Below, piece after piece: positions 24,865-32,109 of a stretch of 64,000 bases of DNA. Positions within the stretch are counted from its first letter, which is position 1, and every line of letters starts with the position of its first letter. A program made the translations under genes and the position numbers. The notes under the pieces are model-generated. The model ran no database searches. It was not told where the DNA came from and worked only from the letters and a program-made list of their open reading frames with translations. The DNA is from Magnetospira sp. QH-2 (GTDB taxonomy: Bacteria > Pseudomonadota > Alphaproteobacteria > Rhodospirillales > Magnetospiraceae): assembly GCF_000968135.1 (NCBI RefSeq), contig NZ_FO538765.1:2247819-2311818 (forward strand), given 5' to 3'.

Positions 24865-25335
24865 TTATTTGACCGATTGCAAGGCCTTCAACAATTCCAA
24901 TTCAGCCTCGGATCGGGCCGGGACTTCTTCTTCCTCTGGCAACCCGGCCGGTTCAACACCGACCATTTCTTCATCCGGATCCATTTCCGGCAAGGGATCC
25001 TGAGGCATATCCTTTCGGGTCGTCCGCACCGACGATTCCAGCTTGTCGGCCACGGAATTGGCCCGGTCGATCAGATAGTCCAGGTCTTCCTTCAAGCCCT
25101 GGGCCTTGCTGATCCGGGTATCCATCATGGCGCCCAGTTCATCGGCCGTTCCCTTCAGGCGCCGCACGCCTTCATCGGCCCGGACGGTGGCACTGGCGAA
25201 TTCCGCCGCCAACCGTTCCAACTCATCCCGGTCCTGGCGCAACACGGCCAAACGCCGGTTGAGTACCACGGCATACCCGATGGTCATGACCAACAGGATC
25301 GCCACAATGATATCAAGAAACAGCGAAATGGGCAC
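24865..25335 (-). CDS. DUF6468-type flagellar-cluster membrane protein
   Basis: A 156-residue protein with one N-terminal membrane helix (LFLDIIVAILLVMTIGYAVVL), a long coiled-coil segment, and an acidic Pro/Glu tail. Proteins of this shape (DUF6468) are found next to fliM in alphaproteobacteria; their role is unknown. The start is GTG, two bases after the fliM stop, with AAGGATAAA upstream. It is probably coupled to fliM. Confidence 0.75.
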   Translation of the reverse strand: MPISLFLDIIVAILLVMTIGYAVVLNRRLAVLRQDRDELERLAAEFASATVRADEGVRRLKGTADELGAMMDTRISKAQGLKEDLDYLIDRANSVADKLESSVRTTRKDMPQDPLPEMDPDEEMVGVEPAGLPEEEEVPARSEAELELLKALQSVK

Positions 25336-25337
25336 GG

Positions 25338-26474
25338 CTAACGTTTATCCTTTCGCATTCGACCATCGATTTTGATGGCAATGTGGTCGCCCTTGCGACC
25401 CATTTTCCCACGATACAGCGGAATCTCCCCGCAGAGAAGCGATACGGGAGAATCAGGCGTGGCGTTCAACATAATCCGCGACCCGACCTGCAAATCAAAA
25501 ACTTCCGTCAGACGCATGGTCTGCGAATCGAGCACCGCTTCCAGATCCAGATCGGTCAACCAAAGCTCTTCCGCCAAGTGAGTTTCCCAGATGGAATCCC
25601 GACCGAACTTTTCACCCAGAAACATCTGCAGCAGCAGTTCGCGAACCGGTTCCAGGGTCGCATAGGGGATCAGCAGTTCCAAGCGCCCGCCGCGATCCTC
25701 CATATCGATCCGCAGCTTGGCCACGATGGCGGCGTTGGAAGGCCGCGAAATGGTGGCAAAGCGCGGGTTGGTCTCCAAACGATCAAAGCGGAAGGTCACC
25801 GGGCTCAACGGCTCGAACGCCGCCGACAAATCGCCCAGCATCACATGGATCATCCGCTCGACCAGATTGCGTTCGATGGTCGTATAAGGGCGTCCCTCGA
25901 TGCGCATGGCCGCTGTCCCGCGGCGTCCGCCAAGAAGCACATCCACGATGGAATAAATCAGGGAGGAATCGACGGTGATCAGACCGTAGTTGTCCCATTC
26001 TTCCGCCTTGAACACCGACAGCATGGCCGGCAGCGGAATGGAATTCAGGTAGTCACCGAAACGCAGCGAAACGATATTATCGAGCGATACTTCCACGTTG
26101 TCCGACGTGAAGTTACGCAAGGAAGTGGACATCATGCGAACCAGGCGGTCAAAGACCACCTCCAGCATGGGCAGGCGTTCGTAGGAGACCAAAGCACTGT
26201 TGAGGATCGCCTGAATCCCGGACTTTTCGCCCATGTCATCATGGTCTTCGTCGAAGCCCAACAGGCTGTCGATTTCGTCCTGATTAAGGACGCGCGTGGA
26301 TTCATGGCCGCCACCGCCGCCTTCCTCATCCTCGCCGCCGCCAATCATGGCCTCCCATTCGGCGGCCAGGCCGTCGTCATCCTCACCGCCACCGCCGCCC
26401 GCGGCAGCGTCATCCTCGCCGGAAAGCGCGGCGTCCCATTCGGCAGACAGATCGTCGTCGCCCGGACTTGTCAT
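25338..26474 (-). CDS. fliM: Flagellar motor switch protein FliM with long N-terminal extension
   Basis: A 378-residue C-ring protein that binds phosphorylated CheY and sets rotation direction. The CheY-binding peptide VLNQDEIDSLLGF sits near residues 62-74 instead of at the extreme N-terminus. Before it lies an acidic, glycine-rich extension with two similar units, DLSAEWDAALSGEDD and GLAAEWEAMIGGGED. The middle domain (LDNIVSLRFGDYL) and the C-terminal FliN-like domain (FDLQVGSRIMLN) are intact. It follows fliL by 68 bp. Confidence 0.95.
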   Translation of the reverse strand: MTSPGDDDLSAEWDAALSGEDDAAAGGGGGEDDDGLAAEWEAMIGGGEDEEGGGGGHESTRVLNQDEIDSLLGFDEDHDDMGEKSGIQAILNSALVSYERLPMLEVVFDRLVRMMSTSLRNFTSDNVEVSLDNIVSLRFGDYLNSIPLPAMLSVFKAEEWDNYGLITVDSSLIYSIVDVLLGGRRGTAAMRIEGRPYTTIERNLVERMIHVMLGDLSAAFEPLSPVTFRFDRLETNPRFATISRPSNAAIVAKLRIDMEDRGGRLELLIPYATLEPVRELLLQMFLGEKFGRDSIWETHLAEELWLTDLDLEAVLDSQTMRLTEVFDLQVGSRIMLNATPDSPVSLLCGEIPLYRGKMGRKGDHIAIKIDGRMRKDKR

Positions 26475-26542
26475 ACTTTTTCGCCTTTCGCGCGCTGGGT
26501 CTTCATTTCCATTGTATCACCCCGGTGCTGGATGGGGACCGG

Positions 26543-27103
26543 TTATTGGACCAGCATCTCCTTGAATAGCACGTCCTTGACCTTGATCGGCGCCACGGCG
26601 GCGTTGACCCGGGTCATTAGTTCCTCTTCCAGACGGTACATTCCCGCCGAGCCCTGCAAATCGTCCATGCGCAGTTCGCGAAGATAGACCTGGAAGCTGT
26701 CCACCACGCGGGGGGTCAGGCTTTCCAGTTGCGTCTGCTCGGCCAGGGTCTCCACTTCAAGGCTGATGCGCATCTTAAGATAGACCGCGCGACGCCCTTG
26801 GCTATTCAGGTTAACCAGTAGTTCCGGCAGATCGAAAAACACCGCCTGATCGGCCATGGGCGCGCCGCCTTCGGCACCCTCTGCCCCTTCCTCGCCGTCA
26901 GCCGCGGGATCCTCGCCGGTCACCATGGCAACCACCGGGTCAAGCAGCCCCAGGAAATAGGCCGCCGCGCCCCCACCGATCAACAATAACAGGGGAATGG
27001 CAATAATGATGATCAGCTTCTTGCTGCCACCGCCGCCACCGCCGCCGCCTTCACCATCATCGTCTTCGGCATCTTCTTCGTCTTCAAGGTCTTCGTCAGC
27101 CAT
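26543..27103 (-). CDS. fliL: Flagellar basal-body protein FliL
   Basis: A 186-residue protein with an acidic, glycine-rich cytoplasmic N-terminus, one membrane helix (about 29-51) and the periplasmic FliL domain (FFDLPELLVNLNSQGRRAVYLKMRI and ending VKDVLFKEMLVQ). FliL forms rings around stator units and raises torque. First gene of the minus-strand motor block; no clear sigma-54 or CtrA site is visible in its 280-bp upstream gap. Confidence 0.94.
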   Translation of the reverse strand: MADEDLEDEEDAEDDDGEGGGGGGGGSKKLIIIIAIPLLLLIGGGAAAYFLGLLDPVVAMVTGEDPAADGEEGAEGAEGGAPMADQAVFFDLPELLVNLNSQGRRAVYLKMRISLEVETLAEQTQLESLTPRVVDSFQVYLRELRMDDLQGSAGMYRLEEELMTRVNAAVAPIKVKDVLFKEMLVQ

Positions 27104-27329
27104 GATCTCTTATCCAAATGTGGTCTGGCATCGGCACTTAAGGCCGCCGTATGCGGAACAGTCCTCGGACCAGACTAACAGCCCGGGGGTTAACAACAGG
27201 TTTCATCCGCCACGAGCCTACAAAGACTGCCGCCGCCGGGCAACAGTTGCCCGGCAAAGGGCGGCACTTTCCCACCTAATCGCCCCATGCAATAGACATA
27301 ACAAATTGATTTATAAAACATAAATAATC

Positions 27330-27345
27330 TGGCACGCCAAATGCA
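27330..27345 (+). promoter_or_regulatory. Sigma-54 promoter upstream of flgF
   Basis: TGGCACG, four bases, then ATGCA. The GG and GC dinucleotides at -24/-12 have exact spacing; only one base of the TTGCA box differs. It lies 41 bp before the flgF ATG and would drive flgF-flgG-flgA-flgH. Confidence 0.8.
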
Positions 27346-27385
27346 AGGATCTGTCCGGCTTGAACACGAACAAACGGAAAATACG

Positions 27386-28120
27386 ATGGAAACAACATCA
27401 TACATCGTCTTATCACGAGAAAGCGGGCTTCGGCGCGAGATGTCCGTGATCGCCCATAACCTAGCGAACATGAACACCCACGGCTTCAAGGCCGAACGCA
27501 TGATGCATGTTGACCACCATGTCCGGTCCAAAAGCAGCGACAGCATGCTGGGCAGCAAACATGCCTATGTCCGCGACGTTGCCTCCTATCACGTACCCGA
27601 GGAAGGCCCGTTGCAGGAAACCGGCAACCCGCTGGATGTCGCCCTGCATAGCGGAGGCTACTTCGTCATCGATACGGACGCCGGTCCCCGCTATACCCGA
27701 AACGGCCATTTTCGCCTCGACGACACGGGGCAATTGGTGGCGTCGAACGGTGCACCGGTGATGGGTCAAGGTGGCCAGCCGATCGTGTTCGCCCCCGATG
27801 ACTCCGAAATCCGAATTTCCCAGGACGGAACCATTTCCACCAACAACGGCGACGTGGCCAAGTTGCAGGTTGCGACCTTTGCCAATCCGCACAAGTTGGA
27901 GCGGGAAACGGGCTCCACCTACACCAGCAAGGAACCGCCGGAGGAAACCGCCAATCCGATGGTAATTCAGGGCATGATCGAAGGGTCCAACGTCAATCCG
28001 ATCCTGGAAATGGTCCGCATGATCGACGTAAGCCGGGCTTATCAGAGCGCCCAGAAATTCATCCAACGGGAAGACGAGCGGATCAAAAAGCTCGGTTCCG
28101 CCCTCGTTGGCCAGGCGTAG
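27386..28120 (+). CDS. flgF: Flagellar proximal rod protein FlgF
   Basis: A 244-residue rod protein: N-terminal family helix (GLRREMSVIAHNLANMNTHGFKAERM) and C-terminal helix with NPILEMVRMIDVSRAYQSAQKFIQ. The ATG at 27386 follows a weak ACGGAAAA; earlier in-frame starts would fall inside the sigma-54 promoter. First gene of flgF-flgG-flgA-flgH. Confidence 0.95.
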   Translation: METTSYIVLSRESGLRREMSVIAHNLANMNTHGFKAERMMHVDHHVRSKSSDSMLGSKHAYVRDVASYHVPEEGPLQETGNPLDVALHSGGYFVIDTDAGPRYTRNGHFRLDDTGQLVASNGAPVMGQGGQPIVFAPDDSEIRISQDGTISTNNGDVAKLQVATFANPHKLERETGSTYTSKEPPEETANPMVIQGMIEGSNVNPILEMVRMIDVSRAYQSAQKFIQREDERIKKLGSALVGQA

Positions 28121-28137
28121 AAAGAGGAGATCGAACC

Positions 28138-28923
28138 ATGAGGTCTTTGTATATCGGAGCCACCGGGATGCTCGCTCAAGAGCAGAACGTCGAGGTTATC
28201 TCCAACAACATCGCCAACATGAACACCACCGGCTACAAGCGTCGGCGCACCGAATTCCATGACTTGCTGTATCAGAACCTGCGCCGCGTCGGTTCCGCAT
28301 CGTCCGATTCCGGCACCATCGTGCCAACGGGCGTGCAACTGGGCTTGGGCGTGAAACTGGCGGCGGTTTATCGCATTCACGGTCAGGGCAACCTGACCGC
28401 CACCGACAACGTGCTCGATCTGGCCATTCAGGGTAAAGGCTTCTTCCAAGTGTTGATGCCCGACGGCCAGACCGCCTATACCCGCGACGGTACCTTCCAG
28501 ATGTCCTCTGACGGGACCCTGGTCACCCACGACGGGTATCAGTTGCAGCCCAACATTGCTGTCCCCTCCAATGCCGTCGATGTGACCGTGAACTCCTCGG
28601 GAGAAGTTCTGGTGAAGGTTGCGGGCCAGACAGCGTCGCAGAATGTCGGGCAGTTGACACTGGCCTCCTTCCCCAATCCCGCGGGCTTGGATGCCATCGG
28701 CGACAACTACCTGCTGCAAACCACCGCGTCGGGCTCCCCTGTTACAGCGACCCCGGGCGCCACGGGCATGGGCACCTTGCTCCAAGGCTTCTTGGAAACC
28801 TCCAACGTCAACGCCGTGGAGGAAGTGGGCAACCTGATCTCCGCCCAGCGTGCCTATGAAATGAATTCCAAAGTCATCTCCACTTCGGACGAGATGATGT
28901 CCACCGTCAACCAGTTGAAGTAG
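28138..28923 (+). CDS. flgG: Flagellar distal rod protein FlgG
   Basis: A 261-residue distal rod protein. It starts MRSLYIGATGMLAQEQNVEVISNNIAN, very close to other FlgG proteins, and ends with the ETSNVNAVEEVGNLISAQRAYEMNSKVI helix. GAGGAG is well placed before the ATG, 17 bp after flgF. Confidence 0.98.
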   Translation: MRSLYIGATGMLAQEQNVEVISNNIANMNTTGYKRRRTEFHDLLYQNLRRVGSASSDSGTIVPTGVQLGLGVKLAAVYRIHGQGNLTATDNVLDLAIQGKGFFQVLMPDGQTAYTRDGTFQMSSDGTLVTHDGYQLQPNIAVPSNAVDVTVNSSGEVLVKVAGQTASQNVGQLTLASFPNPAGLDAIGDNYLLQTTASGSPVTATPGATGMGTLLQGFLETSNVNAVEEVGNLISAQRAYEMNSKVISTSDEMMSTVNQLK

Positions 28924-28933
28924 GGAGGAACCA

Positions 28934-29881
28934 ATGAAACACCTATTCTCCTTTCTCACCACTGGCCTGGTGAGTCTGACCCTGAGCTTTCCCGTGGTCG
29001 CCTCCGATCTCATCACGCATGTAATCGTCACCGACGATCAGGTGCGCATCGGCGATATCTGGACCGACGCTGGCGAGAACGCCGGTGCCGTGGTCGGATA
29101 CTCCCCCAAGGTCGGCGAAGAGGCGGTGCTCAACACCCGCTGGCTGCGCCGCGTCGCGAAGGCCTACAAAGTCGATTGGAAGCCGGTGACCAACATCGAA
29201 CGGGCGATTGTCGAACGGTCCAGCTACTTCGTCGGTCGCGAAGAAATCGCCGAGGAAATTCTCACCGCTTTGGTGGAACAAGGGGCCAGCCCCGATGTCA
29301 TCGTCGATCTTGGCAAGCGCACCCTTGAGGTTCAGGTGGACAAGCCGGAAAACGCCACCATCGAAGTGGCCGACCTGGTCTATAATCATGCCTCGGGACG
29401 CTTCTCGGCCAATCTGCGCATCCCCGCCGATAGCCCCAAGGCCAAGCGGCTGCGGATCACCGGTCGGACCCATAAGGTTCTGGAAGTCCCCGTGCTGATC
29501 CGCCGGATGGCCAAGGACGACATTGTCGGTCCGGATGACATCCGCTGGATCAAGCTGCGCACCGACCGTATGCACCCCTCGACCATTACGGACAGCAGTG
29601 AATTGGTGGGCATGTCGCCGCGCCGCCCCTTGGCCGCCGATGAACCGATCCGCCATACGCAGGTTCAGCGCCCCCTGGACGTCAAAAAGGGCTCATTGGT
29701 AACCCTGTTGCTGCGTACCAAGCTGATGACCCTCACGACCCAGGGAAAGTCCCTGCAACAGGGATCCGAGGGGGACATCGTGCGGGTTCTCAACACGCAG
29801 AGCAACAAGATCTTACAGGCGACCATCGTTGGCCCGGGCCGGGTTCTGGTGCAGTCCGCCGATCAATTGGCCATGAACTAG
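28934..29881 (+). CDS. flgA: P-ring assembly chaperone FlgA
   Basis: A 315-residue periplasmic chaperone for FlgI P-ring assembly. It has a signal peptide (to about residue 23) and a C-terminal SAF-type domain (DIRWIKLRTDRMHPSTITDSSELVGMSPRRPLAADEPI, then VKKGSLVTLLLRTKLMTLTTQGKSLQQGSEGD). It is longer than enteric FlgA (about 220), as usual in alphaproteobacteria. GGGAGGA precedes the ATG. Confidence 0.93.
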   Translation: MKHLFSFLTTGLVSLTLSFPVVASDLITHVIVTDDQVRIGDIWTDAGENAGAVVGYSPKVGEEAVLNTRWLRRVAKAYKVDWKPVTNIERAIVERSSYFVGREEIAEEILTALVEQGASPDVIVDLGKRTLEVQVDKPENATIEVADLVYNHASGRFSANLRIPADSPKAKRLRITGRTHKVLEVPVLIRRMAKDDIVGPDDIRWIKLRTDRMHPSTITDSSELVGMSPRRPLAADEPIRHTQVQRPLDVKKGSLVTLLLRTKLMTLTTQGKSLQQGSEGDIVRVLNTQSNKILQATIVGPGRVLVQSADQLAMN

Positions 29882-29891
29882 GAGGCCGATC

Positions 29892-30653
29892 ATGAAAAAA
29901 TCCATCCAACGCACCGCCCTCAAGGCTCTGGTTATCGCGACCGTCGCCGCCAGTGCCACGGCATGCAATACCATCAGCCGAATCTCAACCATCGGAGACG
30001 GTCCGGAGCTGAGTGAAATTCAGAACCCCACCGCCCGTCGAGACTATCAACCGGTCAGCATGCCCATGCCGGCCCCGAAATTGGCCACCAGCAATCCCAA
30101 CTCCCTATGGCGCGCCGGTGCCCGGGCCTTTTTCAAGGACCAGCGGGCCAAGGAAGTGGGCGACATTCTGACCCTCGCCCTCGCCCTGGACGACAGCGCG
30201 TCCATATCCAATACCACCGAACGGGAAAGAGCCGATACCGAGGATACGGATGTCACCAACCTGCTGGGTCTGGAAGCGGAATTCACCAATTATCTGCCAG
30301 AAGGCCTGAATGCCGCTTCGGTCATGAGCTTCGGCAATGCCCACAAGACCAAGGGTGATGGCTCTTTGGATCGTTCGGAAGAGATCAACCTGACCCTGGC
30401 CGCCGTGATTACCCAGGTGCTGCCCAACGGCAATCTCGTGATTTTCGGGCGCCAGGAAATGAAGGTGAACTTCGAAATGCGGGAACTGGCCGTCACCGGC
30501 ATCATCCGCCCCGAAGACATCGACTACGCCAACAGCGTTTCCCATGAGAAGATCGCCGAGATGCGCGTTGCCTATGGCGGCCGCGGAACCCTCAGCGACC
30601 TGCAGCAACCGCGCTGGGGCACGCAACTCTGGGATATCGTTTTCCCGTTCTAG
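29892..30653 (+). CDS. flgH: L-ring lipoprotein FlgH
   Basis: A 253-residue outer-membrane L-ring protein. The lipobox ATAC ends at Cys25, the lipidation site. The body has the FlgH pattern: SLWRAGARAFFKDQRAKEVGDILT and the C-terminal EDIDYANSVSHEKIAEMRVAYGGRG. GGAGG precedes the ATG. Last gene of the operon, followed by a strong terminator. Confidence 0.96.
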   Translation: MKKSIQRTALKALVIATVAASATACNTISRISTIGDGPELSEIQNPTARRDYQPVSMPMPAPKLATSNPNSLWRAGARAFFKDQRAKEVGDILTLALALDDSASISNTTERERADTEDTDVTNLLGLEAEFTNYLPEGLNAASVMSFGNAHKTKGDGSLDRSEEINLTLAAVITQVLPNGNLVIFGRQEMKVNFEMRELAVTGIIRPEDIDYANSVSHEKIAEMRVAYGGRGTLSDLQQPRWGTQLWDIVFPF

Positions 30654-30681
30654 TTCAAGCCTGACACTGGAACAAAACTTA

Positions 30682-30714
30682 GGCCGGATCCGACAAGGGG
30701 TCCGGCCTTTTTTT
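30682..30714 (+). terminator. Rho-independent terminator of the flgF-flgH operon
   Basis: GGCCGGA pairs with TCCGGCC around a short loop, followed by seven T residues, 30 bp past the flgH stop. Confidence 0.88.
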
Positions 30715-30848
30715 CCGTGCCATCGGGAACCCATTGATCAGACCGCAGATTCATAAATACGGGCTCGGTATCAATAGAGTCGCGGCGGTTTACCGGGTTC
30801 GATGGAACCCTGCGGGCGAAGAATGAATCATTGTTATGAGTTTACGAC

Positions 30849-31265
30849 CTAGTCGTCGCGGTGGGTTCGTTCCATCCGCTCGTGGCGCTCTTGGGCCTCG
30901 ATGCTCATGGTAGCGATGGGTCTGGCTTCCAACCGGCGCACGCCGATGGGCTCGTGAGTCTCCTCGCAGTAGCCGTAAGATCCCTCGTCCAATCGCTCCA
31001 AAGCCTCGTCGATCTTGGAGATCAGCTTGCGCGCCCGATCCCGGGTCCGTAACTCCAAGGAACGATCCGTCTCAATGGTCGCGCGGTCGGCAATATCCGG
31101 CTCCAGGATGCCGCCTTCTTGCAAGTGACTCAGCGTTTCCTGCGAGGCTTCGAGAAGCTCGTTCCGCCATTTCATGAGCTTCACACGGAAGTATTCTTCC
31201 ATGGTCGGGTTCATGAATTCCTCGTCATCCGAGGGTCTATAATCCGGGGGCAGAGTAACGTTCAT
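30849..31265 (-). CDS. dksA: DksA/TraR-family transcription factor without full zinc finger
   Basis: A 138-residue protein with the DksA coiled coil (IETDRSLELRTRDRARKLISKIDEALERLDEGSYG) that inserts into the RNA polymerase channel. The usual four-cysteine zinc site is reduced to one Cys (YGYCEETHEPIGV; the later pair is replaced by IATMSIEAQ), a form known in alphaproteobacterial DksA. It works with ppGpp on stable RNA and, in some bacteria, flagellar promoters. It lies convergent to flgH, a common alphaproteobacterial arrangement. Confidence 0.92.
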   Translation of the reverse strand: MNVTLPPDYRPSDDEEFMNPTMEEYFRVKLMKWRNELLEASQETLSHLQEGGILEPDIADRATIETDRSLELRTRDRARKLISKIDEALERLDEGSYGYCEETHEPIGVRRLEARPIATMSIEAQERHERMERTHRDD

Positions 31266-31407
31266 GCCTTAACACAACCTCCCAAGATGCCCGTCTTCCA
31301 TTTTGGCGGCATATATACGGAGGCTCGTGCCAGCCCGCAAGCAATGATTTGCCGAAAGCGACCAAGAACGGCTATCGCACGCAACAATTTCGGAACTTGC
31401 TGATGAT

Positions 31408-31890
31408 TCAGGATGTGCGGGTGTACTTGGCAATTTCCACTTGGACCCGCAATTCGATTTCGTCCATGATCTCGATCAGCATCGGATCAGACACCTGGGG
31501 CCGCTTCTCGCGCAGGGCATGAGCCAGTTGTGCCAGCTCGTCCTTGGATAGGCGGCCGCTCAATAACTGGATACGGATCCGCTCCAGCCGGTCGAGAAGA
31601 TTCTCCCCCCGTCGGCGCACCAAATTGCGCGCCCGCTCCTGCGTGGCGTCCGGGACCTCTTGCGCCGCCAGCACCGCATTGACCGAACTCACGGCTCCGG
31701 CACCATAGGAGCTGCCGGCCGCCGCCGGTTCCGCCGCATCTTGAAGATGCTCCGCGAAATCAGAAGAACCGCTGCTATCAGCTTTTTTCTTGCGATCCGC
31801 CGGGCCAACCCCGCGTGAGGCGCCGGGCCCGGTAACCTTCATGCCTGCCACGGAATTTTCCTCGCTCGTTTCCGTTGCCTGGGTACTCAT
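31408..31890 (-). CDS. fliX: Flagellar assembly regulator FliX
   Basis: A 160-residue protein with a disordered Lys/Ser/Ala-rich N-terminus and the FliX C-terminal core (RRRGENLLDRLERIRIQLLSGRLSKDELAQLA and VSDPMLIEIMDEIELRVQVEIAKY). In Caulobacter FliX senses basal-body assembly and controls FlbD, the activator of sigma-54 flagellar promoters. It is divergent from flgE. flbD and rpoN are not in this window. Confidence 0.86.
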   Translation of the reverse strand: MSTQATETSEENSVAGMKVTGPGASRGVGPADRKKKADSSGSSDFAEHLQDAAEPAAAGSSYGAGAVSSVNAVLAAQEVPDATQERARNLVRRRGENLLDRLERIRIQLLSGRLSKDELAQLAHALREKRPQVSDPMLIEIMDEIELRVQVEIAKYTRTS

Positions 31891-32032
31891 AGCAACTAAC
31901 CATAAAACAACGAACTTTGCTACTCGGCAAATGTTGCCGTCTTCTGCACGACAAGCGCCCCTGAAGGCAATTCCTGCCCCTCCGAACTATCGACAAACCG
32001 CGCCTTTTCAACGGGTTAGATATATTTTGCTC

Positions 32033-32048
32033 TGGCACGTTCCTTGCG
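32033..32048 (+). promoter_or_regulatory. Sigma-54 promoter upstream of flgE
   Basis: TGGCACG, four bases, then TTGCG: a match to the sigma-54 -24/-12 consensus except for the last base. It lies 62 bp before the flgE ATG. Confidence 0.88.
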
Positions 32049-32082
32049 AATGTCTTGATGGACTACTGGTTTCATTAAAGGG

Positions 32083-32100
32083 AGCGCCCAACCGGGCGTT
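32083..32100 (+). promoter_or_regulatory. Leader hairpin between ribosome site and flgE start
   Basis: AGCGCCC pairs with GGGCGTT around AACC (one G-T pair). The purine-rich AAAGGGAG ribosome site runs into its 5' arm, and the ATG is about ten bases after it. Folding would bring an otherwise distant site near the start codon or hide it. Confidence 0.4.
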
Positions 32101-32109
32101 TTGGTTGCC

